In this document: piece by piece, positions 16,842 through 26,399 of the stretch
Layout of the letters: the number at the start of each line of letters is the position of its first letter
Numbering within the stretch: the first letter of the stretch is position 1
The notes under the pieces: model-generated
Database searches by the model: none
Told to the model about the DNA's origin: nothing
Seen by the model: the letters and a program-made list of their open reading frames with translations, nothing else
Source: DATKZH01 sp964475955
Lineage (GTDB): Bacteria > Planctomycetota > Planctomycetia > Pirellulales > Thermoguttaceae
Assembly: GCA_964475955.1 (NCBI GenBank)
Contig: CAYYZY010000029.1
Span: 1 to 53,281 of the forward strand
DNA length: 53,281 bases
Direction of reading: 5' to 3'
Program-made: the position numbers and the translations under genes

Positions 16842-16878
16842 CGGCCCCGTCGGTCACGACCGGCGGGGCCGTTCTTTT
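16842..16878 (+). terminator. Rho-independent terminator after rpsA
   Basis: A 12-bp stem (16842-16853 with 16860-16871, one G-T pair, loop TCACGA) is followed by TTCTTTT. Confidence 0.85.
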
Positions 16879-17011
16879 CCCTACTCCCCGAAACTCACCT
16901 ACAGACGGTCTACCTTGTTGACCGCGTGCTTAGTTGCAGAAAGCGCTTGCGCTGCGTCGATAGTTGAGTCTGGTCAGTCTGACTATCACTCCACCGCTTC
17001 GACGCACTCCT

Positions 17012-17857
17012 ATGACAAACACTCCACGCAAGCAGTCTGCCTCCGCGGTGCAGTCCCCGCTGGAAACCTACCTCCGCGAGATCAACGAAACGCCGTTGCT
17101 CTCCCCCGACGACGAGCAAAACCTGGCCGTCGCCATCGGCGAGGGCGACGTCGAGGCCCGCGATCGCATGGTCCGCGCCAACCTGCGGCTGGTCGTCAAC
17201 ATCGCCCGCGGCTACACCGGCAAGGGCCTCAGCCTCCAGGACCTCATCGAGGAGGGGAACCTCGGACTGCTGCGCGCGGTGGAAGGGTTCGACCCGGCCA
17301 TGGGCACCCGCTTTTCCACCTACGCCAGCTACTGGATCAAGCAGTCGATCAAGCGGGCCCTGATCAACACGGCCAAGACCATCCGCATCCCCGCCTACAT
17401 GGTGGAGCTGTTGAGCAAGTGGCGGCGCGCCAGCATCCGTCTGGCCGAAGAACTCGGCCGCACGCCGACCCCCGAGGAAGTCGCCCGCGTGCTGGGGCTG
17501 CCCCGCAAGAAGCTGCCCATCATCAAGAAGGCCATCAAGATCTACAACCTCACGCCGCAGACCGACCAAGCCGACGCCGGCTGGTCCCTCGGCGAGATGG
17601 TGATGGACGAGCGGGCGCGAAACCCGGAAGAGGAACTCGTCGAGCACGACAACCTGACGCACGTCCTCAAGCAACTCCAGACGATGGACCAGCGCGAGGC
17701 CACCGTGCTGAAAATGCGGTTCGGCCTCGACAACCACCAACCCCGCACCCTCAAGGAGATCGGTGAGGCCCTCGGGCTGACCCGCGAGCGCGTCCGCCAG
17801 ATCGAAACCGAGGCCCTCGCCAAGCTGGCCGAAAGCCTCGAAGGACCGCCGGCGTAG
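17012..17857 (+). CDS. SigA/RpoD-like RNA polymerase sigma factor (group 1 or 2)
   Basis: 281 residues from ATG at 17012; an upstream in-frame start would add 16 unrelated residues. It directs RNA polymerase to promoters. Region 1.2 (SPLETYLREINETPLLSPDDEQNLA), region 2 (NLRLVVNIARGYTGKGLSLQDLIEEGNLGLLRAVEGFD and FSTYASYWIKQSIKRAL), region 3 and region 4 (TLKEIGEALGLTRERVRQIETEAL) are all present and well conserved. It lacks the long region 1.1 and non-conserved domain of a primary sigma, so a group 2 (primary-like) sigma is more likely than the housekeeping one; planctomycetes carry several. It is a single gene after the rpsA terminator. Confidence 0.9.
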   Translation: MTNTPRKQSASAVQSPLETYLREINETPLLSPDDEQNLAVAIGEGDVEARDRMVRANLRLVVNIARGYTGKGLSLQDLIEEGNLGLLRAVEGFDPAMGTRFSTYASYWIKQSIKRALINTAKTIRIPAYMVELLSKWRRASIRLAEELGRTPTPEEVARVLGLPRKKLPIIKKAIKIYNLTPQTDQADAGWSLGEMVMDERARNPEEELVEHDNLTHVLKQLQTMDQREATVLKMRFGLDNHQPRTLKEIGEALGLTRERVRQIETEALAKLAESLEGPPA

Positions 17858-17941
17858 CGCGGCCGTGTGGTGGAGACAATCCGCGGTGCCGCAAACGGTG
17901 GAGGGCACGCGGAATGCGCCGGTTGAGACGACCGCCGGGCG

Positions 17942-18973
17942 TCACGGTGCGACCAGTTCGTGCGTGCCCGGCTTGAAGTGGGGCCAACGGGCGGTGTACT
18001 CGACGGCCGTGTGGCGCCGCTCGAATCGGGCGAGCTTCTCCAGCAGTTCTCGGGCGAGCGCCCGCTCGACCTCCTCACGCACGTCGGCCAGTTGCCGGTC
18101 GCCCGGTTCGACGGCGTCGCAGCGAATCAGGTGGACGCCGAACCGGGTGGTGACCGGCTCGCTCATCTGCCCAACCTCCAGGGCGAAGGCGGCCCGCGAG
18201 AACGACTCGACCATGGGGCCGTGCCGGCCGATCGAGCCCAGTCGGCCACCGTCCTCGTTCGTGGCTCCCTCCGAGTACCGCCGGGCCGCCTCGGCGAACG
18301 AGATCTCGCCGGCGACGATTTCCTCGCGGATCGCCTGCGCCCGCTCGACCAACTCGTCGACGGCGCGCGGGTCGTCGTCCGACGCAGGGCGCAACAACAC
18401 GTGGCTCACCGAGAGGTGCGTGCCGTCGACCTCCCGCCGATGCGCTTCGAAGTGGGAAGCCAATCGCTCTTTGGTGACGTAGCGCGCCAGGTACCTGGTC
18501 CACGTCAGCCTCCACGCGATCCGGCGTCGCAGTTCCGCCTGCGTGAGCGACTCCTCCGCCAAGTGCGTTTCGAGCGAGTTTCCCTGCGCCCGGATCCGCG
18601 CGGCGTATTCGGCCAGCGCGGCGTCGATCTCGGCCTCGCTCGGCCCCGACTTGTTCCGCCGTGCGTAGGCCAGGACCAGCCGCTGGCTTACGGCCTCCGA
18701 GAGGACCTGAGCGCGGAACACGGGCAGCAGCGCCGGGTTGACTTCTCGCCCTTCGGTGGCGCTATGGAGCAGGCGCTCCACCTCCCTGGCATAGATCGGC
18801 TCGCCGCCGACCGTGGCGACGACCGCCGGCTCGTCAGTGCGCGGCGGCTCGCCGGACCACACGCGTCCGGCGCCGCACGCCGCCGCGAGGATCCCAACCA
18901 GGCACGTCATCCGAACGAACCGGCCGCTCGGAAGCCGGCTGTGCGCATCATGACTTCGGTCGCGCGCGTTCAT
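17942..18973 (-). CDS. Exported parvulin-type peptidyl-prolyl isomerase
   Basis: 343 residues. An N-terminal signal sequence (FVRMTCLVGILAAACGAG) indicates export, possibly as a lipoprotein at the AAAC site. A SurA/PrsA-like N-terminal helical domain (VGGEPIYAREVERLL...YARRNKSGPSEAEIDAAL) precedes one parvulin domain (about 188-290: VSHVLLRP, FAEAARRYSEG, GGRLGSIGRHGPMVESFSRA, TRFGVHLIRCD). It should catalyse prolyl isomerisation or act as a chaperone for exported proteins. Start 18973 has AAGG seven bases upstream; the internal Met at 18910 is an alternative. It is convergent with the sigma factor gene. Confidence 0.88.
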   Translation of the reverse strand: MNARDRSHDAHSRLPSGRFVRMTCLVGILAAACGAGRVWSGEPPRTDEPAVVATVGGEPIYAREVERLLHSATEGREVNPALLPVFRAQVLSEAVSQRLVLAYARRNKSGPSEAEIDAALAEYAARIRAQGNSLETHLAEESLTQAELRRRIAWRLTWTRYLARYVTKERLASHFEAHRREVDGTHLSVSHVLLRPASDDDPRAVDELVERAQAIREEIVAGEISFAEAARRYSEGATNEDGGRLGSIGRHGPMVESFSRAAFALEVGQMSEPVTTRFGVHLIRCDAVEPGDRQLADVREEVERALARELLEKLARFERRHTAVEYTARWPHFKPGTHELVAP

Positions 18974-19020
18974 CCTCTCACCTTGTCACCCCTCCACCGA
19001 GTCACTCCCTCGCCCGCTGA

Positions 19021-19157
19021 ATGACCGTGCGCGATTCGGCGACAAAAGCTATAGGGAACGCCCTTCGCGGCGTTCCACGTCGTCGGCAGGTCCGGAACGG
19101 CACAGAGGCCGTTCCCTACAGTTGCATGCCGCGCGCCGCAATATCGCGCACGGTGAT
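19021..19157. repeat. GTGCGCGAT-ended inverted repeat, copy A
   Basis: About 135 bases bounded by ACCGTGCGCGATTC on the left and ATATCGCGCACGGT on the right, with a second inner inverted pair (ATAGGGAACG and CGTTCCCTACA). It is clearly homologous along its length to 44153-44284. It ends directly at the nqrF stop codon. Confidence 0.75.
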
Positions 19158-20387
19158 CTACACGCCGAAATCGTCGAAGGCGATGTTCTCTTCCTCCACG
19201 CCCAGGTCGTCGAGCAGCTTGATCACGGCCTGATTCATCAGGGGCGGACCGCAGAAGTAGTATTCGCAGTCCTCGGGCGCGGGGTGATCCTTGAGGTAGT
19301 TGTCGTAGAGGACCTGGTGGATGAAGCCGGTCTTGCCCGTCCAGTGATCTTCCGGCAGCGGCTCGGAGAGGGCGAGATGCCAGCAAAAGTTGGGGTGTTT
19401 CTCGCTGAGCTCGTCGAACTCTTCGACGTAGAATGCCTCCCGCAAGCTGCGGGCTCCATACCAGAAGGAGATCTTGCGCTGGGAATTGCGGGTTTTCAAC
19501 AGCTCGAACAGGTGGGAGCGCAGCGGGGCCATTCCCGCGCCGCCGCCGATGTAGATCATCTCCGCGTCGGTTTCTTTGATGAAGAAGCCGCCGTACGGGC
19601 CCGAGATGGTGACCCGATCGCCCGGCTTCAAACTGAAGATGTACGACGACATGACGCCCGGCGGTGCTTTCGGCGCCTGTCGCGGGGGCGAGGCGATGCG
19701 CACGTTGAGCTTCACCAGGCCCTTCTCCGCGGGGTAGTTGGCCATCGAGTACGCGCGGGACACGTGCTCGGTCACGCGGGAGCGGTACTGCCACATGTTG
19801 TAGCGGTCCCACTCGTCGCGGTATTCAGGGTCGACGTCGAAATCGCGGTATTCGATCACATGGGGCGGACACTCCATCTGGATGTACTGCCCGGCCTGGA
19901 AGTCGAGGTCCTCCCCCTTGGGCAGCTCCAGCACGAGTTCCTTGATGAAGCTGGCCACGTTGCGGTTCGAGCGGACCGTGCACACCCACTGCTTGATCTC
20001 GAAGATCTCGGGGGGGACCTCGATCTTCATGTTCTGCTTGACGGGCACCTGGCAACTGAGGCGGACCCCTTCGCGGACCTCGCGGCGGGTCATCGAGTCG
20101 CGCTCGGTGGGCAGGATGTCGCCCCCGCCTTCGACGATCTGCAGCTTGCACTCGCCGCAGGTCGCCTGCCCTCCGCAAGCGGAGGGGACGAAGATCTTGT
20201 GGCTGGCCAGCGCGCCGAGCAGCTTCCCCCCCGCGGCAACCGAAAGGGTCTTCTCCGGGTCGCCGTTGATCTCGATGATCACCTCGCCCTGGGGCACGAG
20301 GTAGTTCCTGGCCAGCAGGATCACGGCCACCAGCGCCAGCACGATGCCCGTGAACATCACCACGCCGAGAAGGATCTGGAGCAGCAC
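19158..20387 (-). CDS. nqrF: Na+-translocating NADH:quinone reductase subunit F
   Basis: 409 residues from GTG at 20387. NqrF is the electron entry subunit: NADH reduces FAD, then a 2Fe-2S cluster. One N-terminal membrane anchor (3-27) is followed by a ferredoxin domain with Cys71, Cys77, Cys80 and Cys112. The FAD-binding motif RAYSMANYP and NAD-binding GGGAGMAPLRSH follow, ending in the expected EENIAFDDFGV. Length matches NqrF (about 407). It is the last gene of a complete nqrABCDEF operon, 10 bases after nqrE. A repeat element begins right after its stop. Confidence 0.97.
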   Translation of the reverse strand: MLLQILLGVVMFTGIVLALVAVILLARNYLVPQGEVIIEINGDPEKTLSVAAGGKLLGALASHKIFVPSACGGQATCGECKLQIVEGGGDILPTERDSMTRREVREGVRLSCQVPVKQNMKIEVPPEIFEIKQWVCTVRSNRNVASFIKELVLELPKGEDLDFQAGQYIQMECPPHVIEYRDFDVDPEYRDEWDRYNMWQYRSRVTEHVSRAYSMANYPAEKGLVKLNVRIASPPRQAPKAPPGVMSSYIFSLKPGDRVTISGPYGGFFIKETDAEMIYIGGGAGMAPLRSHLFELLKTRNSQRKISFWYGARSLREAFYVEEFDELSEKHPNFCWHLALSEPLPEDHWTGKTGFIHQVLYDNYLKDHPAPEDCEYYFCGPPLMNQAVIKLLDDLGVEEENIAFDDFGV

Positions 20388-20397
20388 GGCAGCGCCT

Positions 20398-21015
20398 CTA
20401 CGTTAGCATTCCGGAGAAACACATGAACGCCAGGGCGATCAGGCCGACGGTAATGAAGGTGATGCCCAATCCGCGCAGTCCGTCGGGGACGTCGCTGTAG
20501 CGCATCTTCTCGCGAATTCCGGCCAGGGCCATGATGGCGATCGCCCAGCCGATGCCCGAGTAAATCCCGAAGCGGACGCTGTCGGCGAAAGTGTAGTCGC
20601 GTTCGACCATGAACAGCGATCCGCCCAGGATGGCGCAGTTGACGGTGATCAGGGGCAGGAAGATGCCCAGCGCGTTGTATAGCGCGGGGAAGTACTTGTC
20701 CAAGGTCATTTCGAGGATCTGCACCATGGCGGCGATCACGCCGATGTAGCTGATCAGGCCGAGGAAGGAGAGGTCCGTGTCGGGCAGCCCGGCCCAGGAG
20801 AGCGCGCCCTCCTTGAGCACGTAGTGGTAGAGCAGGTTGTTGACCGGCACGGTGATGCCCTGCACGACGATCACGGCGATTCCCAGGCCGGTGGCCGTCT
20901 CCACGCGCCGCGACACGGCCAGGAACGTGCACATCCCCAGGAAGAAGGCCAGCGCCAGGTTCTCGACGAAGGCCACCTTGAAGAACATGCTCAGATCGTG
21001 CTGCACGATTTCCAC
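20398..21015 (-). CDS. nqrE: Na+-translocating NADH:quinone reductase subunit E
   Basis: 205 residues from GTG at 21015, with an AGGAG site inside the end of nqrD. It is an integral membrane protein with about six helices that, with NqrD, holds an intramembrane iron cluster between symmetric Cys residues. Visible family sequences include ENLALAFFLGMCTFLAVSR and VNCAILGGSLFMVERDYTF, which contains one of the conserved Cys. It starts one base after the nqrD stop. Confidence 0.96.
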   Translation of the reverse strand: MEIVQHDLSMFFKVAFVENLALAFFLGMCTFLAVSRRVETATGLGIAVIVVQGITVPVNNLLYHYVLKEGALSWAGLPDTDLSFLGLISYIGVIAAMVQILEMTLDKYFPALYNALGIFLPLITVNCAILGGSLFMVERDYTFADSVRFGIYSGIGWAIAIMALAGIREKMRYSDVPDGLRGLGITFITVGLIALAFMCFSGMLT

Positions 21016-21016
21016 G

Positions 21017-21640
21017 TCAGTTCTCCTCTTCCACGAGATCCTTGTTCCAGGTGCGGCACGCCCAAATGAAGAAGCCGATGAGGAAGAACGCGCTGGGCGA
21101 GAGGAGCATCAGGCCGTTCTGCGGGTACCAGCCGCCCTCGGTCGTCAGCGGCAGGATCGTGTAGCCGAGCAGCGTTCCGGAGCCGAACAGTTCGCGCATC
21201 ACGCCCACGAACAGCAGCACCAGGCTGTAGCCCATGGCGTTTCCGATGCCGTCGAGCACGCTCATTCCCGGCGGGTTCTGCATGGCGTAGGCTTCCGCGC
21301 GGCCCATGATGATGCAGTTGGTGATGATCAGGCCGACGAACACCGACAACTGCTTGCTGATGGCTGGAGCGAACGCCTGGAGGAACTGGTCGACGAGGAT
21401 CACCAGCGAGGCGATGATCGTCATCTGCACGATCATGCGGATGCTGGAGGGGACCTGGTTGCGGATCACGCTCACCGAGAGGTTGGAGAACACCAGCACG
21501 AAAAAGACGGCCAGGCACATGGTGAGCGTGGTCTGCAACTTCGTGGTCACCGCCAGCGCGCTGCAGATGCCCAACACCTGCACGCCGATCGGGTTGTTCT
21601 TCACCAGCGGGTCGAACAGGGCGTCTCTCGCTTTGCCCAT
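21017..21640 (-). CDS. nqrD: Na+-translocating NADH:quinone reductase subunit D
   Basis: 207 residues from ATG at 21640. It is the NqrE-related membrane subunit, with about six helices and the conserved Cys motif in VGLIITNCIIMGRAEAYAM; the N-terminal LFDPLVKNNPIGVQVLGICSALAVTT holds the second Cys. It starts right behind the nqrC stop. The longer in-frame extension upstream overlaps nqrC and is not coding. Confidence 0.96.
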   Translation of the reverse strand: MGKARDALFDPLVKNNPIGVQVLGICSALAVTTKLQTTLTMCLAVFFVLVFSNLSVSVIRNQVPSSIRMIVQMTIIASLVILVDQFLQAFAPAISKQLSVFVGLIITNCIIMGRAEAYAMQNPPGMSVLDGIGNAMGYSLVLLFVGVMRELFGSGTLLGYTILPLTTEGGWYPQNGLMLLSPSAFFLIGFFIWACRTWNKDLVEEEN

Positions 21641-21642
21641 CG

Positions 21643-22401
21643 TCAGGCTCCTTGGGCCAGTTTCTTGAGGATCGGCTCGTAGCCCCGGTCGCCGAGCCAG
21701 AACCGGACGAGGTTCTCCACCCCCCGGGCGGTGAGCGTTGCGCCGGAGAGGCCGTCGACCTCGCTGGGGGCTTCGGGATCGGCGCGGCCCTTGACCACGT
21801 CGATCTGCGGCTCCCACTGGTCGCCGTAAGCCTTCTTGCCGACCCACGACTGCTTCCACTTCGGATTGTCGACCTCGCCGCCCAGGCCGGGCGTCTCCCC
21901 GTGCTGGTAAAACGACATGCTCTCGATCGTCTTCATGTCGCCGTCCAGCGCGAGGAAGCCGTACATCGTCGACCAGAGGCCCTTGCCGACGACGGGCAGG
22001 ACGACGCGGTCGATCCGGCAGTCGGTCTTCTTCAGGTAGACCAACTGATACCGGCTCAGGTGCTTGAGGCCCAGCTTCGGATCGTCGACGTCGATTCGCC
22101 GGCTCGGGTCCCGGACCTTCTGGCTTAGGTCGACGCTCTCCGGGTCGACGTCGTCGACGAACCGGTCCTCCATAAGGTCGTAGACGCGGGGCTCGATCTT
22201 CTCGAACAGCGCGTCGACGTCGGCCGATTCGCCTTGCTCCAGAAGCCCCGCCGCCAAGAGCACGTTGCGCTTCCGCTCCATCGTTTCGTTGCGAAGCTGA
22301 ATCGGCCTCAGGGAGACGGCAGCCGTGGAAACGACCACGGAGCACGCCACGCAAACGCTGGCGGCGACGCCCATCGTCCTCCCGATGGTCTCGTTAGGCA
22401 T
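21643..22401 (-). CDS. nqrC: Na+-translocating NADH:quinone reductase subunit C
   Basis: 252 residues. One N-terminal membrane helix (about 8-30) anchors a periplasmic FMN-binding domain. The flavinylation motif DGLSGATLTARGV is intact; by comparison with characterised NqrC the acceptor is Thr224 of SGATLT, modified by ApbE, whose gene is at 44287-45429. Length is typical (about 255). Its start overlaps the 3' end of nqrB by 8 bases. Confidence 0.96.
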   Translation of the reverse strand: MPNETIGRTMGVAASVCVACSVVVSTAAVSLRPIQLRNETMERKRNVLLAAGLLEQGESADVDALFEKIEPRVYDLMEDRFVDDVDPESVDLSQKVRDPSRRIDVDDPKLGLKHLSRYQLVYLKKTDCRIDRVVLPVVGKGLWSTMYGFLALDGDMKTIESMSFYQHGETPGLGGEVDNPKWKQSWVGKKAYGDQWEPQIDVVKGRADPEAPSEVDGLSGATLTARGVENLVRFWLGDRGYEPILKKLAQGA

Positions 22402-23608
22402 GGCGCAAGACCCTTCTGCGGATGTTGGCGCGAACCACGTAATAGTCGATCAAGGGGGCGAACGTGTTGCCGAACAGGATGGCCAACATGGTCCCCTCGG
22501 GGAAGGCCGGGTTGAACACGCGGATGGCGATCACCAGCACGCCGATCAGCACGCCGTAAACGTACTGGCCGACGTTGGTCATCGCCGCGCTGACCGGGTC
22601 GGTCGCCATGAACACCAGCCCGAACGCGAAACCGCCCACGACCAAGTGCCAGTGGGGCGGCATGGCGACCATGGGATTGTCCGAGCTTTCGACCCCGAGC
22701 AAGAGGGCCGCGGGGACCATCGCCCCGACGAGCATGCTCGCCATGATTCTCCACGAACCCACGCCCGTCCAGATCAGGATGACGGCCCCGATCAAGCACG
22801 CCACGACGGAGGTCTCGCCCATCGAGCCCTGGATCGTGCCGACGAAAGCGTCCCACCAGCTCATCTGGCTGGTGACCGCCTGCATCCCTTCGGGCGAGGC
22901 ACCGAGCGACAGGGCCGTGGCGCCGGTGAAGCCGTCGACGGCCGTCCAGACCGCGTCGCCGGAGATCTGCGCGGGAAAAGCGAAGTAGAGGAACGTGCGG
23001 GCCGCGAGCGCCGGGTTGAGGAAATTGCGGCCCGTGCCGCCGAACACCTCCTTGGCCACGACCACGCCGAAGGTAATCCCCACGGCGACCTGCCACAGCG
23101 GGATCGTGGCCGGCAGCGTGAGCGGGAACAACATCCCGGTGACGAAGAAGCCCTCGTTCACTTCGTGCCCTCGGACCACGCCGAAAAGCACCTCCCAGGC
23201 GATGCCCACCACCATGCAGACCACGTAGACTGGGATGAAGTAGGCCGCCCCGTGGACGAGGTTGTCCCACAGGCTGCCCGGATCGTAGCCGACCCCGAGG
23301 ATCTCCAGCACGGCGCCGCGCCAGCCGGGCGCGGCGGAGACGCCCTCGACGCTCCCCATCGCCGAGTTCGCCTGCAACCCCGTGTTGTACATCGCCATTA
23401 CCACGCAAGGCACCAGGGCTACCAGCACGGCCGACATCACCCGCTTCAGGTCCATCGCGTCGCGCACGTGGCAGCGGCCCTTGGTCACTTCCCCCGAGTT
23501 GTAGAAGAAGGTGTCGATGACCTCGTACAGGGGGTAGAATTTCTCGAGCCTCTCCCCCTTTTTAAAGTAAGGAGCGACGCGGTCGAGGATGGCGCGGATC
23601 GGTCCCAT
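22394..23608 (-). CDS. nqrB: Na+-translocating NADH:quinone reductase subunit B
   Basis: 404 residues from ATG at 23608, which overlaps the nqrA stop as ATGA; an upstream in-frame extension lies inside nqrA. It is a large membrane subunit with about ten helices, part of the Na+ path, and it binds FMN covalently and riboflavin. The flavinylation site is VDGFTGATALS (around Thr228-Thr231). The N-terminal HVRDAMDLKRVM and C-terminal GTMLAILFGNTFAPLIDYYV are characteristic. Confidence 0.96.
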   Translation of the reverse strand: MGPIRAILDRVAPYFKKGERLEKFYPLYEVIDTFFYNSGEVTKGRCHVRDAMDLKRVMSAVLVALVPCVVMAMYNTGLQANSAMGSVEGVSAAPGWRGAVLEILGVGYDPGSLWDNLVHGAAYFIPVYVVCMVVGIAWEVLFGVVRGHEVNEGFFVTGMLFPLTLPATIPLWQVAVGITFGVVVAKEVFGGTGRNFLNPALAARTFLYFAFPAQISGDAVWTAVDGFTGATALSLGASPEGMQAVTSQMSWWDAFVGTIQGSMGETSVVACLIGAVILIWTGVGSWRIMASMLVGAMVPAALLLGVESSDNPMVAMPPHWHLVVGGFAFGLVFMATDPVSAAMTNVGQYVYGVLIGVLVIAIRVFNPAFPEGTMLAILFGNTFAPLIDYYVVRANIRRRVLRHA

Positions 23609-24957
23609 CACCCTTCCTTTTCGATAATCGTCAAATTGCGCCGGAGCATTGCGCCGTAGTCGCCCTTGCCGGGGCAAACGAAGGTGCACAAGGCCAGGTC
23701 TTCCTCGTCGAGCTCCAAACAGCCGAGCGCTTCGGCCTGCTCGACGTCTTCGACCTCCAGGGCCCGGAGAAGGAAGGTCGGCAGCATGTCGAGCGGCATC
23801 ACGTTCTCATACGCCCCGACCGGCACGATCGCCCGCGGCCCGCCGTTTCGCGAGGTCGTCAACGGGAAGCTCTTCTTCGGCAGGAGGCTCGAGGCGAAAA
23901 GGTTCCTTACCGAGAAGCGATCCAACCCGGGCATGGTCCAGCCGAACAGTTTTCGTTCTCGGCCCTCAGCCAGGGCCGAAACCTGCAAGTGATACCGGCC
24001 CAGGAACGCCATCGTCCCCTCGGCCGCGTACCCGCTGAGCACCGAGCCGGAGATCACCCGGTTCTCGCCCTCGGCCAGTTCGCCTTCGACGAGTTGGTCG
24101 ATGCTCGCCCCGAGGCGCGTGCGAATCAGGCGGGGGTCGCGGACCGCCGGGCCGGCCAGCGAGATCACGCGCCACGGATCGAGCCGGCCCGTGGCGAACA
24201 GCCTGCCGATAACGATGGCGTCCTGGTAGTTGACCTGCCAGATGGTCCTGTCGCGGCCGACCGGGTCGAGGAAGTGGGCGTGCGTGCCGACCAGCCCCGC
24301 GGGATGCGGACCTTCAAACTCCACCATTTCAACGAGCGGCAGGTCGTCGCCCGGAATGGCGGCGCCCGGCGACCGGCACACGAACACGCTGCCGGGCGTA
24401 AGGCGCGAGATGACCTTGAGCCCGCGCAGGAAGTCGTCGGCCGCCTCGGCGACGACCACGTCGGCCCGGGCGGCCAAGGGGTTGGTATCCATGGCGGTGA
24501 CGAAGATCGACCGCGGCGTCGAATCGGGCGGGGGGACCTTGCCGAACGGTCGCGCGCGAAACGCGGTCCACAGCCCCGAGCGGACCAGATTGTCCCTCGC
24601 TTCGCCCGGCGCCAACTGCTCGAGCTGAGCTTCCGGGAAGTGGGCGAACGTCTCCGCTTCGTCCCCGGCAATCCGAATGACGACCGACTCCAGCGCGCGT
24701 TTGGCCCCCCGGTTCACCGCGATCACTTCGCCGCAAGCGGGCGCGGTGTAGAGCACGCCGGGCGTCTTCTTGTCGGCGAACAGGGTCTGGCCCAGCTTCA
24801 CCCGGTCGCCCACCTGGACGGCCATGGTGGGGCGCATGCCGACGTAGTCGGGCCCCAGCACGGCCACGGTATCGACGGCGGGCCCTTCGGCGATCGCCTG
24901 TCGCGGGGCCCCGGAGATCGGCAAGTCCAAACCCTTCGTGATCCTGATCTTCCGCAT
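23608..24957 (-). CDS. nqrA: Na+-translocating NADH:quinone reductase subunit A
   Basis: 449 residues from ATG at 24957, chosen because NqrA proteins begin with IxIxKGLDLPIxGxP (here IRITKGLDLPISGAP). It is the peripheral cytoplasmic subunit, Rnf-C-like, contributing to ubiquinone binding. Other family blocks are GMRPTMAVQVGDRVKLGQ and FVCPGKGDYGAMLRRNL at the C-terminus. It is the first gene of the operon. The upstream region has a possible -10 TGTTAT on the minus strand (25003-24998) but no clear -35. Confidence 0.95.
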   Translation of the reverse strand: MRKIRITKGLDLPISGAPRQAIAEGPAVDTVAVLGPDYVGMRPTMAVQVGDRVKLGQTLFADKKTPGVLYTAPACGEVIAVNRGAKRALESVVIRIAGDEAETFAHFPEAQLEQLAPGEARDNLVRSGLWTAFRARPFGKVPPPDSTPRSIFVTAMDTNPLAARADVVVAEAADDFLRGLKVISRLTPGSVFVCRSPGAAIPGDDLPLVEMVEFEGPHPAGLVGTHAHFLDPVGRDRTIWQVNYQDAIVIGRLFATGRLDPWRVISLAGPAVRDPRLIRTRLGASIDQLVEGELAEGENRVISGSVLSGYAAEGTMAFLGRYHLQVSALAEGRERKLFGWTMPGLDRFSVRNLFASSLLPKKSFPLTTSRNGGPRAIVPVGAYENVMPLDMLPTFLLRALEVEDVEQAEALGCLELDEEDLALCTFVCPGKGDYGAMLRRNLTIIEKEG

Positions 24958-25221
24958 GAGTCCGCTCGCCCGGGTAGTCGGAATGGAAGTCCTGAAGATA
25001 ACAGATCGGCACGTCTTGGTGACAGGCCTTTGTGCCTTCAAAGAGGGGGTGCTCCCCGAAAAAACGTGACCCCACGATTTCGCGACCCGCGCTAGGCATC
25101 GGCCCCCGTTTGGATGCGTTCGGTCGTTACCACTTCTATCGCGACCTTCGGCCGCAAGCAAGTCAGGACGCACTGGCACCGCCCCCTGCAAACGGGCGCG
25201 CATCCTACCAACGCAGACCCT

Positions 25222-25384
25222 AGCCCGCATTTCTCGCCACCCACACGAACCCGAAGCGCAAGCGAGGCACTGGCTCGTACTTTGCCTCGCTTGCATTTCG
25301 TCTCGCCTGCATTTCGCCTCGCTTGCGCTTCGGGTTGGTGGGGCGCTATGTTGCTGATCTCATCGGGCGGTAAGAAATGCGGGC
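25222..25384. repeat. Palindromic repeat, copy 2
   Basis: The left end GCCCGCATTTCTCGCCACC and right end GGTAAGAAATGCGGGC form the outer inverted repeat. The core CCCGAAGCGCAAGCGAGG is followed by degenerate 16-bp units (CCTCGCTTGCATTTCG and similar) and CTTGCGCTTCGGGTTGGTG. The remaining parts of the gap (24958-25221 and 25385-25502) show no gene. Confidence 0.8.
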
Positions 25385-25502
25385 AACCGGAGCCCAGGCA
25401 GGGAGTGTCAGTCCGTCCTGCTTGCGCCGGTTGGCTGAACTGCTCTCCGTGAGCCGACAGCCCATCCATAAGGGCTGTCCTTGACACCTCAAATGAAGTA
25501 GA

Positions 25503-26306
25503 CTACGTCCTTCGGAGTATGACCCAATCCCCCAGAGCAGGGAAAGCCTGACTGATCGCGAACAGAAGCCGGGCCTTGGCGGGCATGACGATCTCGGGCC
25601 TGCGCCGCTCACATGCCCGAAGAATCGCCCGGACTAGCTTCTCCGGGGAGGTCGGCCCCACCTTGACGCCGGCTCCGGGGCGTCGAGCTTGTTGAGGGAC
25701 CTCTTCGAGGCCCTCCAGGGCGTAAAGCCGCGGGTCGTCGCGAGCGATGGGGCCGGGGCATACCAACAGCACGTGGAGTCCTTCGGGGCCGAGTTCCAGC
25801 CGGAGCTGCTGGGAATAGGCGGCCACGGCGTGCTTGGTGGCCGGGTACGCGCCCACCCAGCGGGCGGCCGACTTCGAGGCCAGCGACCCGATGTTGACCA
25901 CGTGTCCGCGCCGGGCCAGCAAGTGCGGCAGGGCGGCGCGCGTACAGCGGACCAGCGCGATCAGGTTCAGCTCCATCAGGTCGCGGAATTGCTCCGGCGT
26001 GGTGTCGAGAAGCTTGCCCCGCATCGAGCGGCCCGCGTTGTTCACCAGCGCGTCCAAGCGTCCGAAGCGGTCCAACGTCTGGGCCAACAGCGAGTCGACG
26101 TCTTCCTGCCGGGTGATGTCGGCGTGCACGCCCAGGGCGTCGGCCCCGAGTCCCTGGAGGTCCCGGGTGGTCGCCTCCACCGCCTCGGCCTCGAGGGCCG
26201 CAATCGCAACCTTCGCGCCGGCTCGGGCGAACCCCTCGGCGAGCTCGCGCCCGAGCCCGCTCGAGCCGCCGGTCACCAGCACGACCTTCCCGTTCCAGAA
26301 GTCCAT
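25503..26306 (-). CDS. Short-chain dehydrogenase/reductase (SDR)
   Basis: 267 residues. A classical SDR: NAD(P)-binding TGGSSGLG at 12-19, NNAG at 89-92, and the catalytic Ser141, Tyr154 and Lys158 (YPATK). Gly-Gly-Ser-Ser and Ala37 after the second strand do not settle NAD versus NADP. The C-terminus ends in a hydrophobic segment (ARLLFAISQAFPALGDWVIL), as in SDRs associated with membranes or lipids. Substrate unknown. It is a lone minus-strand gene, divergent from the sugar-isomerase-like gene at 26616. Confidence 0.9.
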   Translation of the reverse strand: MDFWNGKVVLVTGGSSGLGRELAEGFARAGAKVAIAALEAEAVEATTRDLQGLGADALGVHADITRQEDVDSLLAQTLDRFGRLDALVNNAGRSMRGKLLDTTPEQFRDLMELNLIALVRCTRAALPHLLARRGHVVNIGSLASKSAARWVGAYPATKHAVAAYSQQLRLELGPEGLHVLLVCPGPIARDDPRLYALEGLEEVPQQARRPGAGVKVGPTSPEKLVRAILRACERRRPEIVMPAKARLLFAISQAFPALGDWVILRRT

Positions 26307-26399
26307 GATGCCTCGTCGAGCGCCCCGCGATGGTCAGCCAAGCCGCGAGTTTCTCACACTGACGGTCCGGAGGCAAGTCGCTCGGCCCGACCACCAAGC